Numbered from the stretch's first letter, positions 8,323-17,079 are shown. The stretch: 61,963 bases of DNA from Deltaproteobacteria bacterium (GCA_021813685.1 JAKAJS010000205.1:1-61963); one strand, 5' to 3'. Translations and numbers: made by a program. The notes: a model not told the origin generated them from the letters alone.

Positions 8323-8362
8323 GGCCGGTTGTGGCGGGACCGCGACCGGCCTTTGCTGCTTT
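8323..8362 (+). terminator. Probable rho-independent terminator
   Basis: GGCCGGT at 8323-8329 pairs with ACCGGCC at 8345-8351, with further pairing inside, followed by TTTGCTGCTTT. It lies 33 bp after the stop codon of the four-CxxC small protein and before the acyl-CoA synthetase gene. Confidence 0.5.
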
Positions 8363-8473
8363 GATCCTTCCGGGAAATGTGCGGCTGATTCCAGTTAATC
8401 GCACCGGTCTTCCGTGATAGAATAGAAAGCTTATCGTACGACACGGCATCGACTTGCTACGGGGAGAACACTC

Positions 8474-11179
8474 ATGCTGCAGAAACCGGTCCTTGACTAC
8501 TTTTTCAAACCCGGCGCCATCGCGGTGGTCGGGGCGAGTTCACGGGAAGGCTCCATTGGCTTTACACTGCTCGACAATTTGAAAAACGACGGTTTTTCGG
8601 GACCGATCTACCCCATCAACCCCAAACACGACGAGATAATGGGTTACAAGGCCTACGGCTCGGTCACCGCTGTCGGCTCACCGATCGATCTGGCGATCAT
8701 CGCCGTTCCGATCCAGGAGGTTCCGGCGGTCATGCGGGAATGCGGCGAGGCGCAGGTAAAGGGGGCCATCATCATTTCGGCGGGCGGTGAGGAGGTGGGA
8801 GAAGAAGGGGCGCGAATCGAGGAGGAGATCCGAACCGAGGCCAATCGCTTCGGCATTCGGTATCTGGGGCCGAACTGCATGGGGATTCTTTCGCCGGTAA
8901 ATCATCTCAATGCCAGCTTTGCGGCCCACTCGGCAGAGCCGGGTAGCCTTGCGCTCCTCTCCCAGAGCGGGGCCATTTGCAGCGCCATCCTGGACCGGGC
9001 GGCGGTCGAAAAGATAGGGTTTTCCCATTTTGTTAGTGTGGGCTCCATGGCCGATCTGGATTTCGCCGACATGATCGACTACCTGGGAGATGACCGAAGC
9101 GCTCGAAGCATCATAATCTACATGGAGAATATGACCCGGCATCGCAAGTTCATGAGCGCGGCCCGATCGGTTTCACGCATCAAGCCGATCATCGTGGTCA
9201 AATCGGGTCGAAGCGAGGCCGCGGCCAAGGCCGCGGCCTCGCACACGGGAGCGCTCGCCGGGATGGACGATGCCTACAACGCGGCGTTTCGCCGCGCGGG
9301 TATCATCCGCGTGGACACCATCAGCCAGCTCTTCAGTTGCGCCCAGGCGCTGGGGAAGATGCAGCGGCCCATCGGCCCCAACCTCGCATTCATAACCAAC
9401 GCGGGCGGCCCCGGGGTGATGGCGGTGGACGCCTTGAGCAACTGGGGCTACGAACCCGCGCAGCTTAGCCCGGAGACCTTCGGCAAGCTAAACGAATTTC
9501 TCCCCCCCTTCTGGAGCAGGGGAAACCCCATAGACATTCTGGGGGACGCAGCACCCGAGCGCTACGTGCAGGCCGTCCGCGTCTGCCTGGAAGCCCGCGA
9601 ACTCTCGGGGCTGATCGTCATCTTGACCCCTCAAGCCATGACCGATCCCACGGGGGTGGCCAAGGCCATCGCCAATGAGATCAGCAACCGCTCCAAACCG
9701 TTCATGGCCGTATGGATGGGAGCCCGCGACGTCGCGGAGGGCATCAAGGTGCTAAACGAGGCGGGCATCCCCACCCTGCGCACCCCCGAAGAGGCGGTGG
9801 ACACCTTCATGCACATGTACTCCTACACCCGCAATCTCGAACTTCTGCAGGAGACCCCGCCGAGCTTTTCTCATGAAATCGAGGTGAATACCCGCCAGGC
9901 CCGCATTTTTATAAACGAGTGCATCCGCCGCGGAGAAAGGGTTCTTACCGAAATAGAGTCCAAAGCCATTTTGTCCGCCTACGGCATCCCGGTAAACGGC
10001 ACCGTAGCGGCCTCCACTGCGGAGGCTGCGGCAGAAGCGGCAAAAAATATGGGTTTCCCGGTTGTGGTGAAAATCTTTTCCCCCGACATCACCCATAAAT
10101 CCGACGTGGACGGCGTTCGGCTAAACCTCAAGAGCGAAGAAGAGGTGGCGGCAGCCTTTGCGGAAATCACCTCCCGGGCGGCGGCCCTAAAGCCCGGGGC
10201 AAGGATCACGGGCGTTACGGTGCAAAGCCAGGTGAAAAAGTCCGAAATCGAACTGATCGTGGGGAGCAAACGAGACCCGCAGTTCGGACCCCTTCTGCTT
10301 TTCGGCATGGGAGGCATCCTGACAGAGGTGCTGAAGGATTCAGCGGTGACCCTGCCGCCCCTGAACCTTCTGCTGGCCCGGCGCCTCATGGAAAGGACCC
10401 GCGTTTACCGGCTGCTGCAGGGCTATCGCAATATTCAGGGCGCAAACGTGGAACTTGTGGCCGAATTTCTCGTTCGCATCTCCCAACTGGTGAGCGATTT
10501 TCCCGAAATCGTGGAACTGGACCTCAACCCGGTCGTGATCAGCAACGGGCGCCCTGTGGCCATCGACGCCCGCATCGTAGTCGAACCCTCCGATATCGCC
10601 GCACCACGCCACCTGATCATCAGCCCCTACCCGAACCAGTATGAAAGCGAATGGCTGCTCGAAGACGGAACGCCTGTGCTCATCCGTCCCATGAAGCCCG
10701 AAGACGAGTTCCTGGTTAAGGACTTGCTCGACAATTGCTCGGAGCAGACGATCTATTTTCGGTACTTTTCGGTGGTCAAAAGCTGGCCGCACGAGTCTTT
10801 GGTCCGCTTCACCCAGTACGATTACGATCGGGAAATCGGGATAGCCGCCATAGGGCTGCCGCCCGGCCCCGCCACGATGATGGGAGTCGGGCGCCTGGTC
10901 ATGCCCCCCGACCAGCCGGCCGCAGAATTCGCCGTGATAGTCGCCGACCCCTGGCAGGGCAAAGGACTTGGCGAAAAGCTGATCGAGCGGGTAATCGAAA
11001 TCGCCAGAGAAAACGGAGTGCGGACGCTGTCGGGAGATGTGCTGCCGGAAAACCAGAGGATGCTGTCTCTCGTGCGCAAACTCGGCTTTACCCTGCACCG
11101 GCTGGAAGAGGGCACATGCAAGGTGGAGCTGGACATTGCCGATTGGCGTCCGGCGAACAATGAGGGTCCCGCTAACTGA
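8474..11179 (+). CDS. ADP-forming acyl-CoA synthetase - GNAT acetyltransferase fusion (Pat-like)
   Basis: A 901-residue fusion. The order is an N-terminal CoA-binding Rossmann domain (GASSREGSIGF), a succinyl-CoA-ligase-like domain carrying SHTGALAG (His257, the site phosphorylated in active ADP-forming acetyl-CoA synthetases), an ATP-grasp domain (VVVKIFSPDITHKSD), and a C-terminal GNAT acetyltransferase domain with the acetyl-CoA motif WQGKGLGEKL. This is the architecture of bacterial Pat/Pka protein acetyltransferases, which acetylate and switch off acyl-CoA synthetases. Because His257 is kept, acyl-CoA synthetase activity is also possible. RBS GGGGAG before the ATG. Its stop codon lies inside a 54-bp dispersed repeat. 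Confidence 0.85.
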   Translation: MLQKPVLDYFFKPGAIAVVGASSREGSIGFTLLDNLKNDGFSGPIYPINPKHDEIMGYKAYGSVTAVGSPIDLAIIAVPIQEVPAVMRECGEAQVKGAIIISAGGEEVGEEGARIEEEIRTEANRFGIRYLGPNCMGILSPVNHLNASFAAHSAEPGSLALLSQSGAICSAILDRAAVEKIGFSHFVSVGSMADLDFADMIDYLGDDRSARSIIIYMENMTRHRKFMSAARSVSRIKPIIVVKSGRSEAAAKAAASHTGALAGMDDAYNAAFRRAGIIRVDTISQLFSCAQALGKMQRPIGPNLAFITNAGGPGVMAVDALSNWGYEPAQLSPETFGKLNEFLPPFWSRGNPIDILGDAAPERYVQAVRVCLEARELSGLIVILTPQAMTDPTGVAKAIANEISNRSKPFMAVWMGARDVAEGIKVLNEAGIPTLRTPEEAVDTFMHMYSYTRNLELLQETPPSFSHEIEVNTRQARIFINECIRRGERVLTEIESKAILSAYGIPVNGTVAASTAEAAAEAAKNMGFPVVVKIFSPDITHKSDVDGVRLNLKSEEEVAAAFAEITSRAAALKPGARITGVTVQSQVKKSEIELIVGSKRDPQFGPLLLFGMGGILTEVLKDSAVTLPPLNLLLARRLMERTRVYRLLQGYRNIQGANVELVAEFLVRISQLVSDFPEIVELDLNPVVISNGRPVAIDARIVVEPSDIAAPRHLIISPYPNQYESEWLLEDGTPVLIRPMKPEDEFLVKDLLDNCSEQTIYFRYFSVVKSWPHESLVRFTQYDYDREIGIAAIGLPPGPATMMGVGRLVMPPDQPAAEFAVIVADPWQGKGLGEKLIERVIEIARENGVRTLSGDVLPENQRMLSLVRKLGFTLHRLEEGTCKVELDIADWRPANNEGPAN

Positions 11180-11227
11180 GCCGCGTAGCGGCGTGGGGGT
11201 GCAGGGGGCGAAAGCCCCCGCGCTTTT
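11174..11227 (+). repeat. 54-bp dispersed repeat, copy 1 (overlaps a stop codon)
   Basis: Identical over 54 bases to 23631-23684. It contains the palindrome GCCGCGTAGCGGC and the hairpin GGGGGC-GAAA-GCCCCC followed by GCGCTTTT, which resembles a terminator with a GNRA loop. The first bases AACTGA include the TGA stop (11177-11179) of the acyl-CoA synthetase fusion, so the repeat defines that gene's end. Copy 2 lies between the DHS-like and DUF1848 genes. Confidence 0.75.
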
Positions 11228-11266
11228 TGCCATAAGGCTGCCAACAGAACTGATCGAGGGGAAACC

Positions 11267-12046
11267 ATGCAATGGATCAAAGAAGAAATACAAAACGCCA
11301 TAGCTTCCTGGAAGCGGGAAAACGGTGGGGAAGACTACTGGCGCGAGCCGCTTACGGCCATTGCTTCAGCCGTCGATCCCCTGTTCGATCGACTGAAATC
11401 GTTGGTGGATCCGGAGCATTGTGTGCCGGCCGATCTGGTTCCAGGGGCAAAATCGGTGATCGTCTTCTTTCTTCCTTTCGAGCATTGGGTGGGCCGGGAA
11501 AACGACCGCTCCGGCCACTACGCCGCCCGCAGCTGGGCGCAGGCCTATGTCACCACCAATAAGCTCATAGCGGCTGTAAATCTTCACCTTCAGGACTGCA
11601 TCCGGAAGGAGGGGTACGAGGCGGCCACCACCCCCGCAACGCACAACTTCGATGAAAAGAAACTGATAAGCCGCTGGTCGCACAAACACACCGCCTATAT
11701 AGCAGGCCTTGGCACTTTCGGAGCAAACCACCTGTTCATTACCCGGGCCGGCTGCTGCGGTCGCCTCGGAAGCGTCGCCACAACCATGGAGCTGCCGCCC
11801 TCAAAACGTCCCGCAGGAGAGTATTGTCTTCACAAAAATGGACAGCACTGTCTCAAATGCATCTCGAAATGCGTGTACGGAGCGCTGCGGGAAGACTCCT
11901 ACGACCGTCAACTCTGCTACCGGCAGTGCCTGGAAAACGATGCTCACTACAGCGATATGCCGCTTGTGGATGTGTGCGGCAAGTGCGGCGCCAATGTTCC
12001 CTGCAGCTATAGCATTCCTGTGAGAGAAGCCCGGAGGCCTTCCTGA
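11267..12046 (+). CDS. QueG-like (epoxyqueuosine reductase family) Fe-S protein
   Basis: A 259-residue protein with an N-terminal globular domain and a C-terminal cysteine-rich part: CLHKNGQHCLKCISKC and CGKCGANVPC give eight cysteines suited to two [4Fe-4S] clusters. The GTFGANHLFIT segment is like the GxxGxxxLLIT region of QueG-type reductases. Family members reduce epoxyqueuosine in tRNA with cobalamin, but shorter relatives of unknown function are common, so this is called QueG-like only. It is unlinked to tgt-queA (6 kb away). A GAGGGG ribosome site lies just before the ATG. Confidence 0.7.
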   Translation: MQWIKEEIQNAIASWKRENGGEDYWREPLTAIASAVDPLFDRLKSLVDPEHCVPADLVPGAKSVIVFFLPFEHWVGRENDRSGHYAARSWAQAYVTTNKLIAAVNLHLQDCIRKEGYEAATTPATHNFDEKKLISRWSHKHTAYIAGLGTFGANHLFITRAGCCGRLGSVATTMELPPSKRPAGEYCLHKNGQHCLKCISKCVYGALREDSYDRQLCYRQCLENDAHYSDMPLVDVCGKCGANVPCSYSIPVREARRPS

Positions 12047-12075
12047 CAGAGTATGGCACTTCCGGGAGGATCGTC

Positions 12076-12531
12076 ATGCGAAGCATCGGCAATTTTATCT
12101 GGTTCATTCTGGGCGGAGTGTGGATGGGGCTTGCCTGGTGGATTATCGGAGTCCTCGCCTACCTTTCGATACTGGGCATCCCCTGGGGCAAGGCATGTTT
12201 TGTGATCGGTCAATTCTCCTTCTTTCCGTTCGGCAGGGAAGCCATAAGCCGCAGGGAACTCAAAGAGCGCGATGATATAGGGACGGGGGCGTTTGGGGTA
12301 TTGGGCAACGTTATATGGTTTGTCTTTGCCGGCCTATGGTTGGCATTGGGCCATTTGTTTTGCGCCCTGGCCAACTTTTTGACCATCGTGGGCATACCGT
12401 TTGGAATTCAGCACCTAAAGCTTGCCGGAATAGCTCTTGCCCCGATCGGCAAAACGATTGTCCCCAGGGAAGTGGCGCAGGCGGCACGGAGGGCGAACGC
12501 GGAAACACAACTGACCATGTTGAGAAGATAA
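12076..12531 (+). CDS. YccF domain inner-membrane protein
   Basis: A 151-residue membrane protein with two similar halves, each having a hydrophobic hairpin followed by a GIPWG or GIPFG motif (ILGIPWGKACF; IVGIPFGIQHLK). This duplicated pattern defines the YccF family. About four membrane segments are predicted by eye. RBS GGGAGG lies before ATG 12076, 29 bp after the QueG-like gene, so the two may be co-transcribed. The family's function is unknown. Confidence 0.8.
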   Translation: MRSIGNFIWFILGGVWMGLAWWIIGVLAYLSILGIPWGKACFVIGQFSFFPFGREAISRRELKERDDIGTGAFGVLGNVIWFVFAGLWLALGHLFCALANFLTIVGIPFGIQHLKLAGIALAPIGKTIVPREVAQAARRANAETQLTMLRR

Positions 12532-12618
12532 AAAGCCCACCGAAAAGCCTTCGGTCCGAAGCGGTCCTCCGGGACGGGAATCGCTCCCGCCCCGGACACG
12601 ATACCCGACGGTCGGATT

Positions 12619-13218
12619 TCAAGAAGCTGACCCGGAGCCTTTTTTTATCTCCATTCCGACGCTGAAGGCTTTCGCGATCTCCTCTCCGAGAGCGCAATAC
12701 CAGTTCTCTTTGTTGACACCGGGAGTATAGGCGAACGGCCGGATCTTGTGGACGTCGGGTTCGCCCGCGGTGAGGCAGTCCTCTGAGACATGGGTCTCGG
12801 TAATCTGTCCCACGACCAGCGCATGAGTGCCCAGATCCAGTACGTGAATCACCTTGCATTCCAGATTCACCGGGCATTCCCTGATGAGCGGAGCGGTCGC
12901 CGAATGACCGTAGAATACAGTGAAGCCGCACCTGGCGACCTTGTCTTCCCTGGCCCCGGAAAAAATGCCGCAATAGTCGGTTTCCTTCACCTGATCGACG
13001 GATGGCACGTTAACGGAAAACGTTCCATTCTCCCGTATGCCTTTCATCGTGTGGCGATTGTGTCGAACCGCGACCGTCAGCATGGGGGGATCGCTGTTTG
13101 CTATGCCGCCCCAGGCGACAGTCATGAAGTTCGGATTTCCATCGACAGTGGCGCCGACCAACAGGGCCGGCATGGGATAGAGAAGCGTCTGGGGGCCCAA
13201 AGTCACTTTTGGTGTCAT
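12619..13218 (-). CDS. Flavin reductase-like FMN-binding protein
   Basis: A 199-residue protein of the flavin reductase (FMN-binding split barrel) family. The start MTPKVTLG is chosen at 13218 because AAGGAG stands 7 bases before that ATG; the longer frame upstream runs through the tRNA-Pro gene. Characteristic features are LLVGATVDGNPNFMTVAWGG and SDPPMLTVAVRHNRHT, which line the flavin site, and NGTFSVNVPS. Such proteins transfer hydride from NAD(P)H to flavin or act as flavoredoxins in anaerobes. Convergent with yccF. Confidence 0.85.
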   Translation of the reverse strand: MTPKVTLGPQTLLYPMPALLVGATVDGNPNFMTVAWGGIANSDPPMLTVAVRHNRHTMKGIRENGTFSVNVPSVDQVKETDYCGIFSGAREDKVARCGFTVFYGHSATAPLIRECPVNLECKVIHVLDLGTHALVVGQITETHVSEDCLTAGEPDVHKIRPFAYTPGVNKENWYCALGEEIAKAFSVGMEIKKGSGSAS

Positions 13219-13357
13219 TTTACAACTCCTTTTCCCGAAGGCGTCATGAGCAAAGCACACCGGCCGGACCGAATTCGAGACTCTATAAAAAAAAAAGGAG
13301 ATACTCACCCGCATAGATGAGTTCCCCATATCCGCCGACAAAAGTATCCTGATGGAA

Positions 13358-13432
13358 TCGGGACGAGCCGATTTGAACGGCCGACCTCTTGCACCCCAAG
13401 CAAGCGCGCTAACCAGGCTGCGCCACGTCCCG
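13358..13432 (-). tRNA. tRNA-Pro (anticodon GGG)
   Basis: The minus strand folds into a standard cloverleaf: acceptor CGGGACG with CGTCCCG, D stem GCGC, anticodon stem CTTGC with GCAAG around loop TTGGGGT (anticodon GGG), variable loop AGGTC, T loop TTCAAAT. It is 75 bases including the discriminator A; CCA is not encoded. No integrase or attachment duplicate is visible beside it. Confidence 0.92.
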
Positions 13433-13541
13433 ATAACAAAACAGACTAGCATCATGAAGGCAGCTAGTCAAGCTCAATAACGGTCCAGCAGTCGCAGGCC
13501 GAATAACCGAGTCGAGGAAGGCTCCCGTTCCAGGGCAAAAG

Positions 13542-14030
13542 TCAGTTCGTAGCCCTGGCGCCTGAAATTGCCTGCTGTTCTATAGGGTGTGCGATAATCT
13601 CGACCGTACCCACCTCGTAGGCTACCTGCCCTGCCGCGACAGTCTGCCCGATAAAGCAGTTGTCGCGCGCCTCGACTGCTGCGGCCCGGTACTCCTCGAG
13701 CCGGGCACGCTCGCCCCCGTGGACCGTCGGGTTAACGATGATCCTGGCATAGCGGTCATTCTGAGGATGACCGGTCACGATCCCCTCGGTTTTGATGGCA
13801 AGCTCCGTTACAGCGAGACGTTTCCTTTGCAGGTAGTAAAGAAGTGTAAGGCTGTAACATGCAGTGACCGCGCCGAGTAAAAGGGTCTCCGGGCTCATGC
13901 CGACCCCCTTCCCCCCCATTGTCGCGGGGACGGAGTAGCGTATCGTTTCGCCGTTGGCGGTGATCGCCCCCTCACGGTCTTTTCCACTACCGTGAACGAG
14001 CGCATCTATCGTAAAGCTGAGATCTGCCAT
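13542..14030 (-). CDS. OsmC family peroxiredoxin-like protein
   Basis: A 162-residue OsmC/Ohr-type protein. The two redox cysteines of the family are present, in TACYSLTLLY and ARDNCFIG, and the GMSPETLLLGAVTACYS segment is typical of OsmC. These proteins reduce organic or fatty-acid hydroperoxides in the cytoplasm. RBS GGAGG lies 7 bases before the ATG. It is divergent from the selenocysteine flavoenzyme across a 359-bp spacer, so the two redox genes could share a control region. Confidence 0.85.
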   Translation of the reverse strand: MADLSFTIDALVHGSGKDREGAITANGETIRYSVPATMGGKGVGMSPETLLLGAVTACYSLTLLYYLQRKRLAVTELAIKTEGIVTGHPQNDRYARIIVNPTVHGGERARLEEYRAAAVEARDNCFIGQTVAAGQVAYEVGTVEIIAHPIEQQAISGARATN

Positions 14031-14389
14031 GGTTTGCCTCCGTTATTTCGTATTCACTGCTTCCGCCGCTCAAACTTATAAACGCAACAGGCTGTATTTA
14101 CTAATAATACTTTAATCATCGTTACACTGCCGAACAAAATATCCTTCACTACCAACTGCTTATTTTATTCTTCACCACGTTGCGGAACCTTGCCGGGGAT
14201 TGCTCGTCTATCCGGGGCGCTAACCGCAGGTTGTCCCTCAGGTGAGTATGAATGTGACGCCGAAGCGAGAGTTTTTAGGGAAACGCCCTATTGCATGTTG
14301 ACCGCCTTAGCATTAGAGAAGTCTGGATTTAGGCCGCTTTATGCTTTGCTGAGTCTGCCCGGCAGGACCCCCGGAGGGAGCGAATAACC
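14031..14389. other. Divergent spacer between osmC-like gene and selenoprotein gene
   Basis: 359 bases without a gene, noticeably more AT-rich than the flanks in its left half (about 14080-14180). It should hold the promoters of both divergent redox genes, but I see no clear -35/-10 pair or operator. GGAGGG at 14373-14378 serves the plus-strand gene. Confidence 0.4.
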
Positions 14390-15742
14390 ATGAGAGAACG
14401 GCTTGTTGTGATCGGAGGGGATGCAGCAGGGATGAGCGCCGCCTCTCAGGCGCGCAGGATACGATCCGATCTGGATATCCTTGTTTTGGAGCGCGGCTCT
14501 CAGACCTCCTATGCCGCTTGAGGAATCCCCTACTATGTCGGCAGGATTGTCGACAGGCCCGAGATGCTGGTAGAGCGCGCCCCCGAAACCTTCCGTCAAA
14601 AGCAAAATATCGATGTACGAATCCGTCATGAGGTCGTAGGCCTGGATCTCTCAAGACAAAGGGTACAGGTTGAACAGGCGGAAAACGGTAAATCTTCCTG
14701 GGAGTCTTTCGACCAACTACTCATCGCCACGGGAGCTTCTCCCCTATGCCCGGATGTTCCCGGCAGCCACGCCTCCGGAATCCACGGGGTCAACACTTTG
14801 GATAGCGGAATCAGGATCCGCCAGGTCATAGAGCAGAAGAAACCGAAAAGGGCCTTGATCGTCGGGGGAGGCTACATAGGCCTCGAGATGGCTGAGGCAT
14901 TGGTGCGACAGGGCCTTTCCGTTGCGTTGATTGAAAGGTCCTCGGAGGTGATGAATACACTGGACACGGATATGGGGGCGCTCGTCTCGGACGCATTGCG
15001 CCGAATCGGGGTAGAGCTCTTTGTAGAACAATCCCTGCAGGCGTTCGAGATCAGTGGAGGAGAAGTATCTGCAGTCGTAACGGATAAACAGAACATTCCA
15101 GCAGACATGGTGATATTGGGCATGGGTGCTCGCCCCAACTCAGACCTTGCGGCGAAGGCCGGCATCCCTTTGGGTGAAAAAGGTTCGATCAGGGTAAACG
15201 AGAAGATGCAAACCGATGTGGAGAAGATATGGGCAGCCGGGGACTGTGCCCAGACGTTTCATCTCGTGAGCCGCAGGCCTTTTTATATGCCGCTCGGCAC
15301 CGTGGCGAACAAACAGGGCCGGGTAGCCGGCATCAACCTTGGCGGGGGCAACGCCGCTTTCCCGGGGGTGGTTGGAACGGCCGCATCCAGGATCTGCGAT
15401 CTGGAGGTCGCCCGTACGGGTCTCATGGAAAAGGAAATAAAGCAGCTGGGGATAGAGTATGCGAGCGCAACCATCAAGAGCCGCACGCGAGCGGGGTATT
15501 ATCCGAATTCCGGCGGTATAACGGTTAAGCTGCTTGCGGAGAAAGCAAGCGGCAGACTGCTCGGGGGGCAGATCGTGGGGGCTGAAGGATCTGCCAAGCG
15601 GATAGACATAATTGCGATCTCCCTTCACGCAGGCTTTGGTGTAGACCAGATGATCAACCTGGACTTGAGCTATGCGCCTCCTTTTTCCATCCCCTGGGAC
15701 CCGGTAGTCATTGCAGCGCGAAATTTGGTTAAACTCCTATAG
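14390..15742 (+). CDS. CoA-disulfide reductase/NADH oxidase-like flavoenzyme with UGA-encoded selenocysteine
   Basis: Read from ATG 14390 through an in-frame TGA at 14519-14521, this is a 450-residue pyridine nucleotide-disulfide oxidoreductase. The FAD motif VIGGDAAGMSAAS begins at residue 8. The TGA is codon 44, in SYAA-Sec-GIPYYVG, where relatives have S-x-A-x-C-G-x-P-Y-Y; the single catalytic cysteine of CoA-disulfide reductase is at residue 43 or 44. The NAD motif IVGGGYIGLEMAEA and the C-terminal dimerisation domain with YYPN and YAPPF tyrosines are intact. A SECIS-like hairpin follows the UGA. Ordinary gene calling would start at 14564 and lose the FAD site and active site. A plain nonsense mutation is the alternative, but its exact position makes that unlikely. 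Confidence 0.88.
14530..14562 (+). promoter_or_regulatory. Bacterial SECIS-like hairpin
   Basis: Downstream of the UGA at 14519-14521, TGTCGGC (14536-14542) pairs with GTCGACA (14549-14555), one G-U pair included, closing a six-base loop AGGATT. The loop has G at its second and third positions and starts about 21 bases after the UGA, within the range of bacterial SECIS elements recognised by SelB. The hairpin lies inside the coding region, as expected in bacteria. Confidence 0.7.
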
Positions 15743-15816
15743 CCAATAACTTCCGAGTCAATTTTCACTGCCTTATTGGATTGATGATCCAGCTTTTCTC
15801 TGCAAGACCGGTCCGA

Positions 15817-16167
15817 TCAGGCAGCACGCGCCTCCAGGTACTCTTTGAGCGCTACCGCATTGTTGTGTTCGGTATCATGGGCGCTGTAGAGCAGGGTCAC
15901 CTTTCCCTTCCCGGCCGCCTCGACGATTGGTTGTAGAGCCTCTGACCGAGCATCCAGCTCGGCAAAGTAACGGCGCTCGAATTCCGTCCATTTGTCGGGA
16001 TCGTGCCCGAACCACCGGCGAAGATCATCGCTCGGCGCCACATCTTTTAGCCATGCTTGCATCTGGAGGGATTCCTTCTTCATTCCACGCGGCCAAAGTC
16101 GCTCGACCAAAAAGCGGGTCCCGTCACCAGACTCCGAGAGTTCATAAACACGCTTTGTTCTAATCAC
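15817..16167 (-). CDS. DUF488 family protein
   Basis: A 116-residue protein of the DUF488 (YeaO-like) family: LVERLWPRGMKKESL and WLKDVAPSDDLRRWFGHDP are typical. The start is taken as GTG 16167 because AAAGGA lies about 8 bases upstream and VIRTKRVYE matches the usual family N-terminus; the frame continues upstream without support. The family's function is unknown. It is convergent with the selenoprotein gene. Confidence 0.8.
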   Translation of the reverse strand: MIRTKRVYELSESGDGTRFLVERLWPRGMKKESLQMQAWLKDVAPSDDLRRWFGHDPDKWTEFERRYFAELDARSEALQPIVEAAGKGKVTLLYSAHDTEHNNAVALKEYLEARAA

Positions 16168-16185
16168 TATTTTTTTCCTTTCTAC

Positions 16186-16465
16186 TCTGGCATCTGCAAA
16201 CATCCACCCTCGGAAAGCCCTTTCAGCAACAGATGAAAGTGGACGAAACCGCCGTAGGCTTTCCAGGGGCAATGGAGCGCCTCACCAATTGATAATCTAA
16301 GGCGCCGGACAGGTCGAGCCAGTCCCTGAGACGATTTCGAGCCCCAACATCGTCCGAGGGAAAGATATTCAAACGTCCCAAGCCCCGCAGCAAAACTCGG
16401 CACTCCCGCAACACCCGATGAAACACAAAATCAAACGGGGCGATAACCTGATTGACATGGCCCCA
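16186..16465 (-). pseudogene. alkA: alkA-type DNA-3-methyladenine glycosylase remnant
   Basis: Minus-strand translation shows LLRGLGRLNIFPSDDVGARN, the C-terminal part of AlkA-type HhH-GPD glycosylases including the catalytic-aspartate region. The end of the protein (YGGFVHFHLLLKGL) continues in a different frame, so there is a frameshift at about 16260-16290. The N-terminal half is absent, replaced by the region upstream of the cytochrome c gene. It cannot be functional. Confidence 0.7.
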
Positions 16466-16567
16466 TAGGCCGCTTAGTGTTTGCGATATATTGGTTCCAG
16501 TCCGGAATCCCCGCGCGCTCCCGGCGCCCTCACAGTTGCAGTTCACGCCTTTGCGAAGGAGGTTTTC

Positions 16568-16984
16568 ATGCAAAAAAAATTTGTGGTATTCCTGACCGTG
16601 GCCCTGTGCCTGACCGTGACTGTTGCTTTTGCGTATACCGAGCAGCAGGCAAGCCGGGGGGAGAAGGTGTTTTCCCTTAAGTGTTCCGGCTGCCATGGAG
16701 ATAACGGCCAGGGCGGGACAGTGCCAAAAATGTTCAACGGCTATGCCGGCATGAAGGCTCCCCCGGTAGCCGGTCCGGGAGCCCTTCCCAACATGGAAAC
16801 CGCTGAAAACGTGTACACATTTATAAAACATCATATGCCCCTTCAGAAACCGGGCACTTTGAGCAACAAGGATGCCATGGACATCGTGGCCTTCGACCTC
16901 AAGGCCAACAAGATCCAGGAGCCGGGCAAGCATCCTCTTACACTCAAAGAACTTCCGACCATAAAGATCCATGGTGGGACCTAA
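16568..16984 (+). CDS. Monoheme c-type cytochrome, exported
   Basis: 138 residues with a signal peptide (MQKKFVVFLTVALCLTVTVA) and one heme-binding motif CSGCH, followed by GDNGQGG. A methionine in HHMPLQKPG is a candidate sixth heme ligand. Family: class I cytochrome c, periplasmic electron carrier. The start at 16568 is chosen from the signal peptide and the AAGGAGG ribosome site. It is convergent with a membrane protein that also has a heme motif, suggesting a shared electron-transfer role. Confidence 0.88.
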   Translation: MQKKFVVFLTVALCLTVTVAFAYTEQQASRGEKVFSLKCSGCHGDNGQGGTVPKMFNGYAGMKAPPVAGPGALPNMETAENVYTFIKHHMPLQKPGTLSNKDAMDIVAFDLKANKIQEPGKHPLTLKELPTIKIHGGT

Positions 16985-17002
16985 GAGTTTTGGAATCAAT
17001 CC

Positions 17003-17033
17003 GTTCAGCCCGGGAAATCGTGCCGGGCTGAAC
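17003..17033. terminator. Bidirectional hairpin between convergent cytochrome genes
   Basis: GTTCAGCCCGG (17003-17013) pairs perfectly with CCGGGCTGAAC (17023-17033) around a 9-base loop. It lies between the stop of the monoheme cytochrome and the stop of the convergent membrane cytochrome. There is no strong T-tract on either side, so termination efficiency is uncertain. Confidence 0.45.
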
Positions 17034-17079
17034 AAATGAAGATAGCTCGCCTCTTTTTTCCTTTTCCTGCATGCCGCCG

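Noticed and set aside
14519-14521. TGA as an ordinary nonsense mutation or sequencing error
   Set aside because: It falls on the catalytic Cys codon, both sides are intact in frame, and a SECIS-like hairpin follows.
16223-17035. Intact 270-residue minus-strand protein
   Set aside because: Only its C-terminal part resembles AlkA and that is frameshifted; the rest is antisense to the cytochrome c gene.
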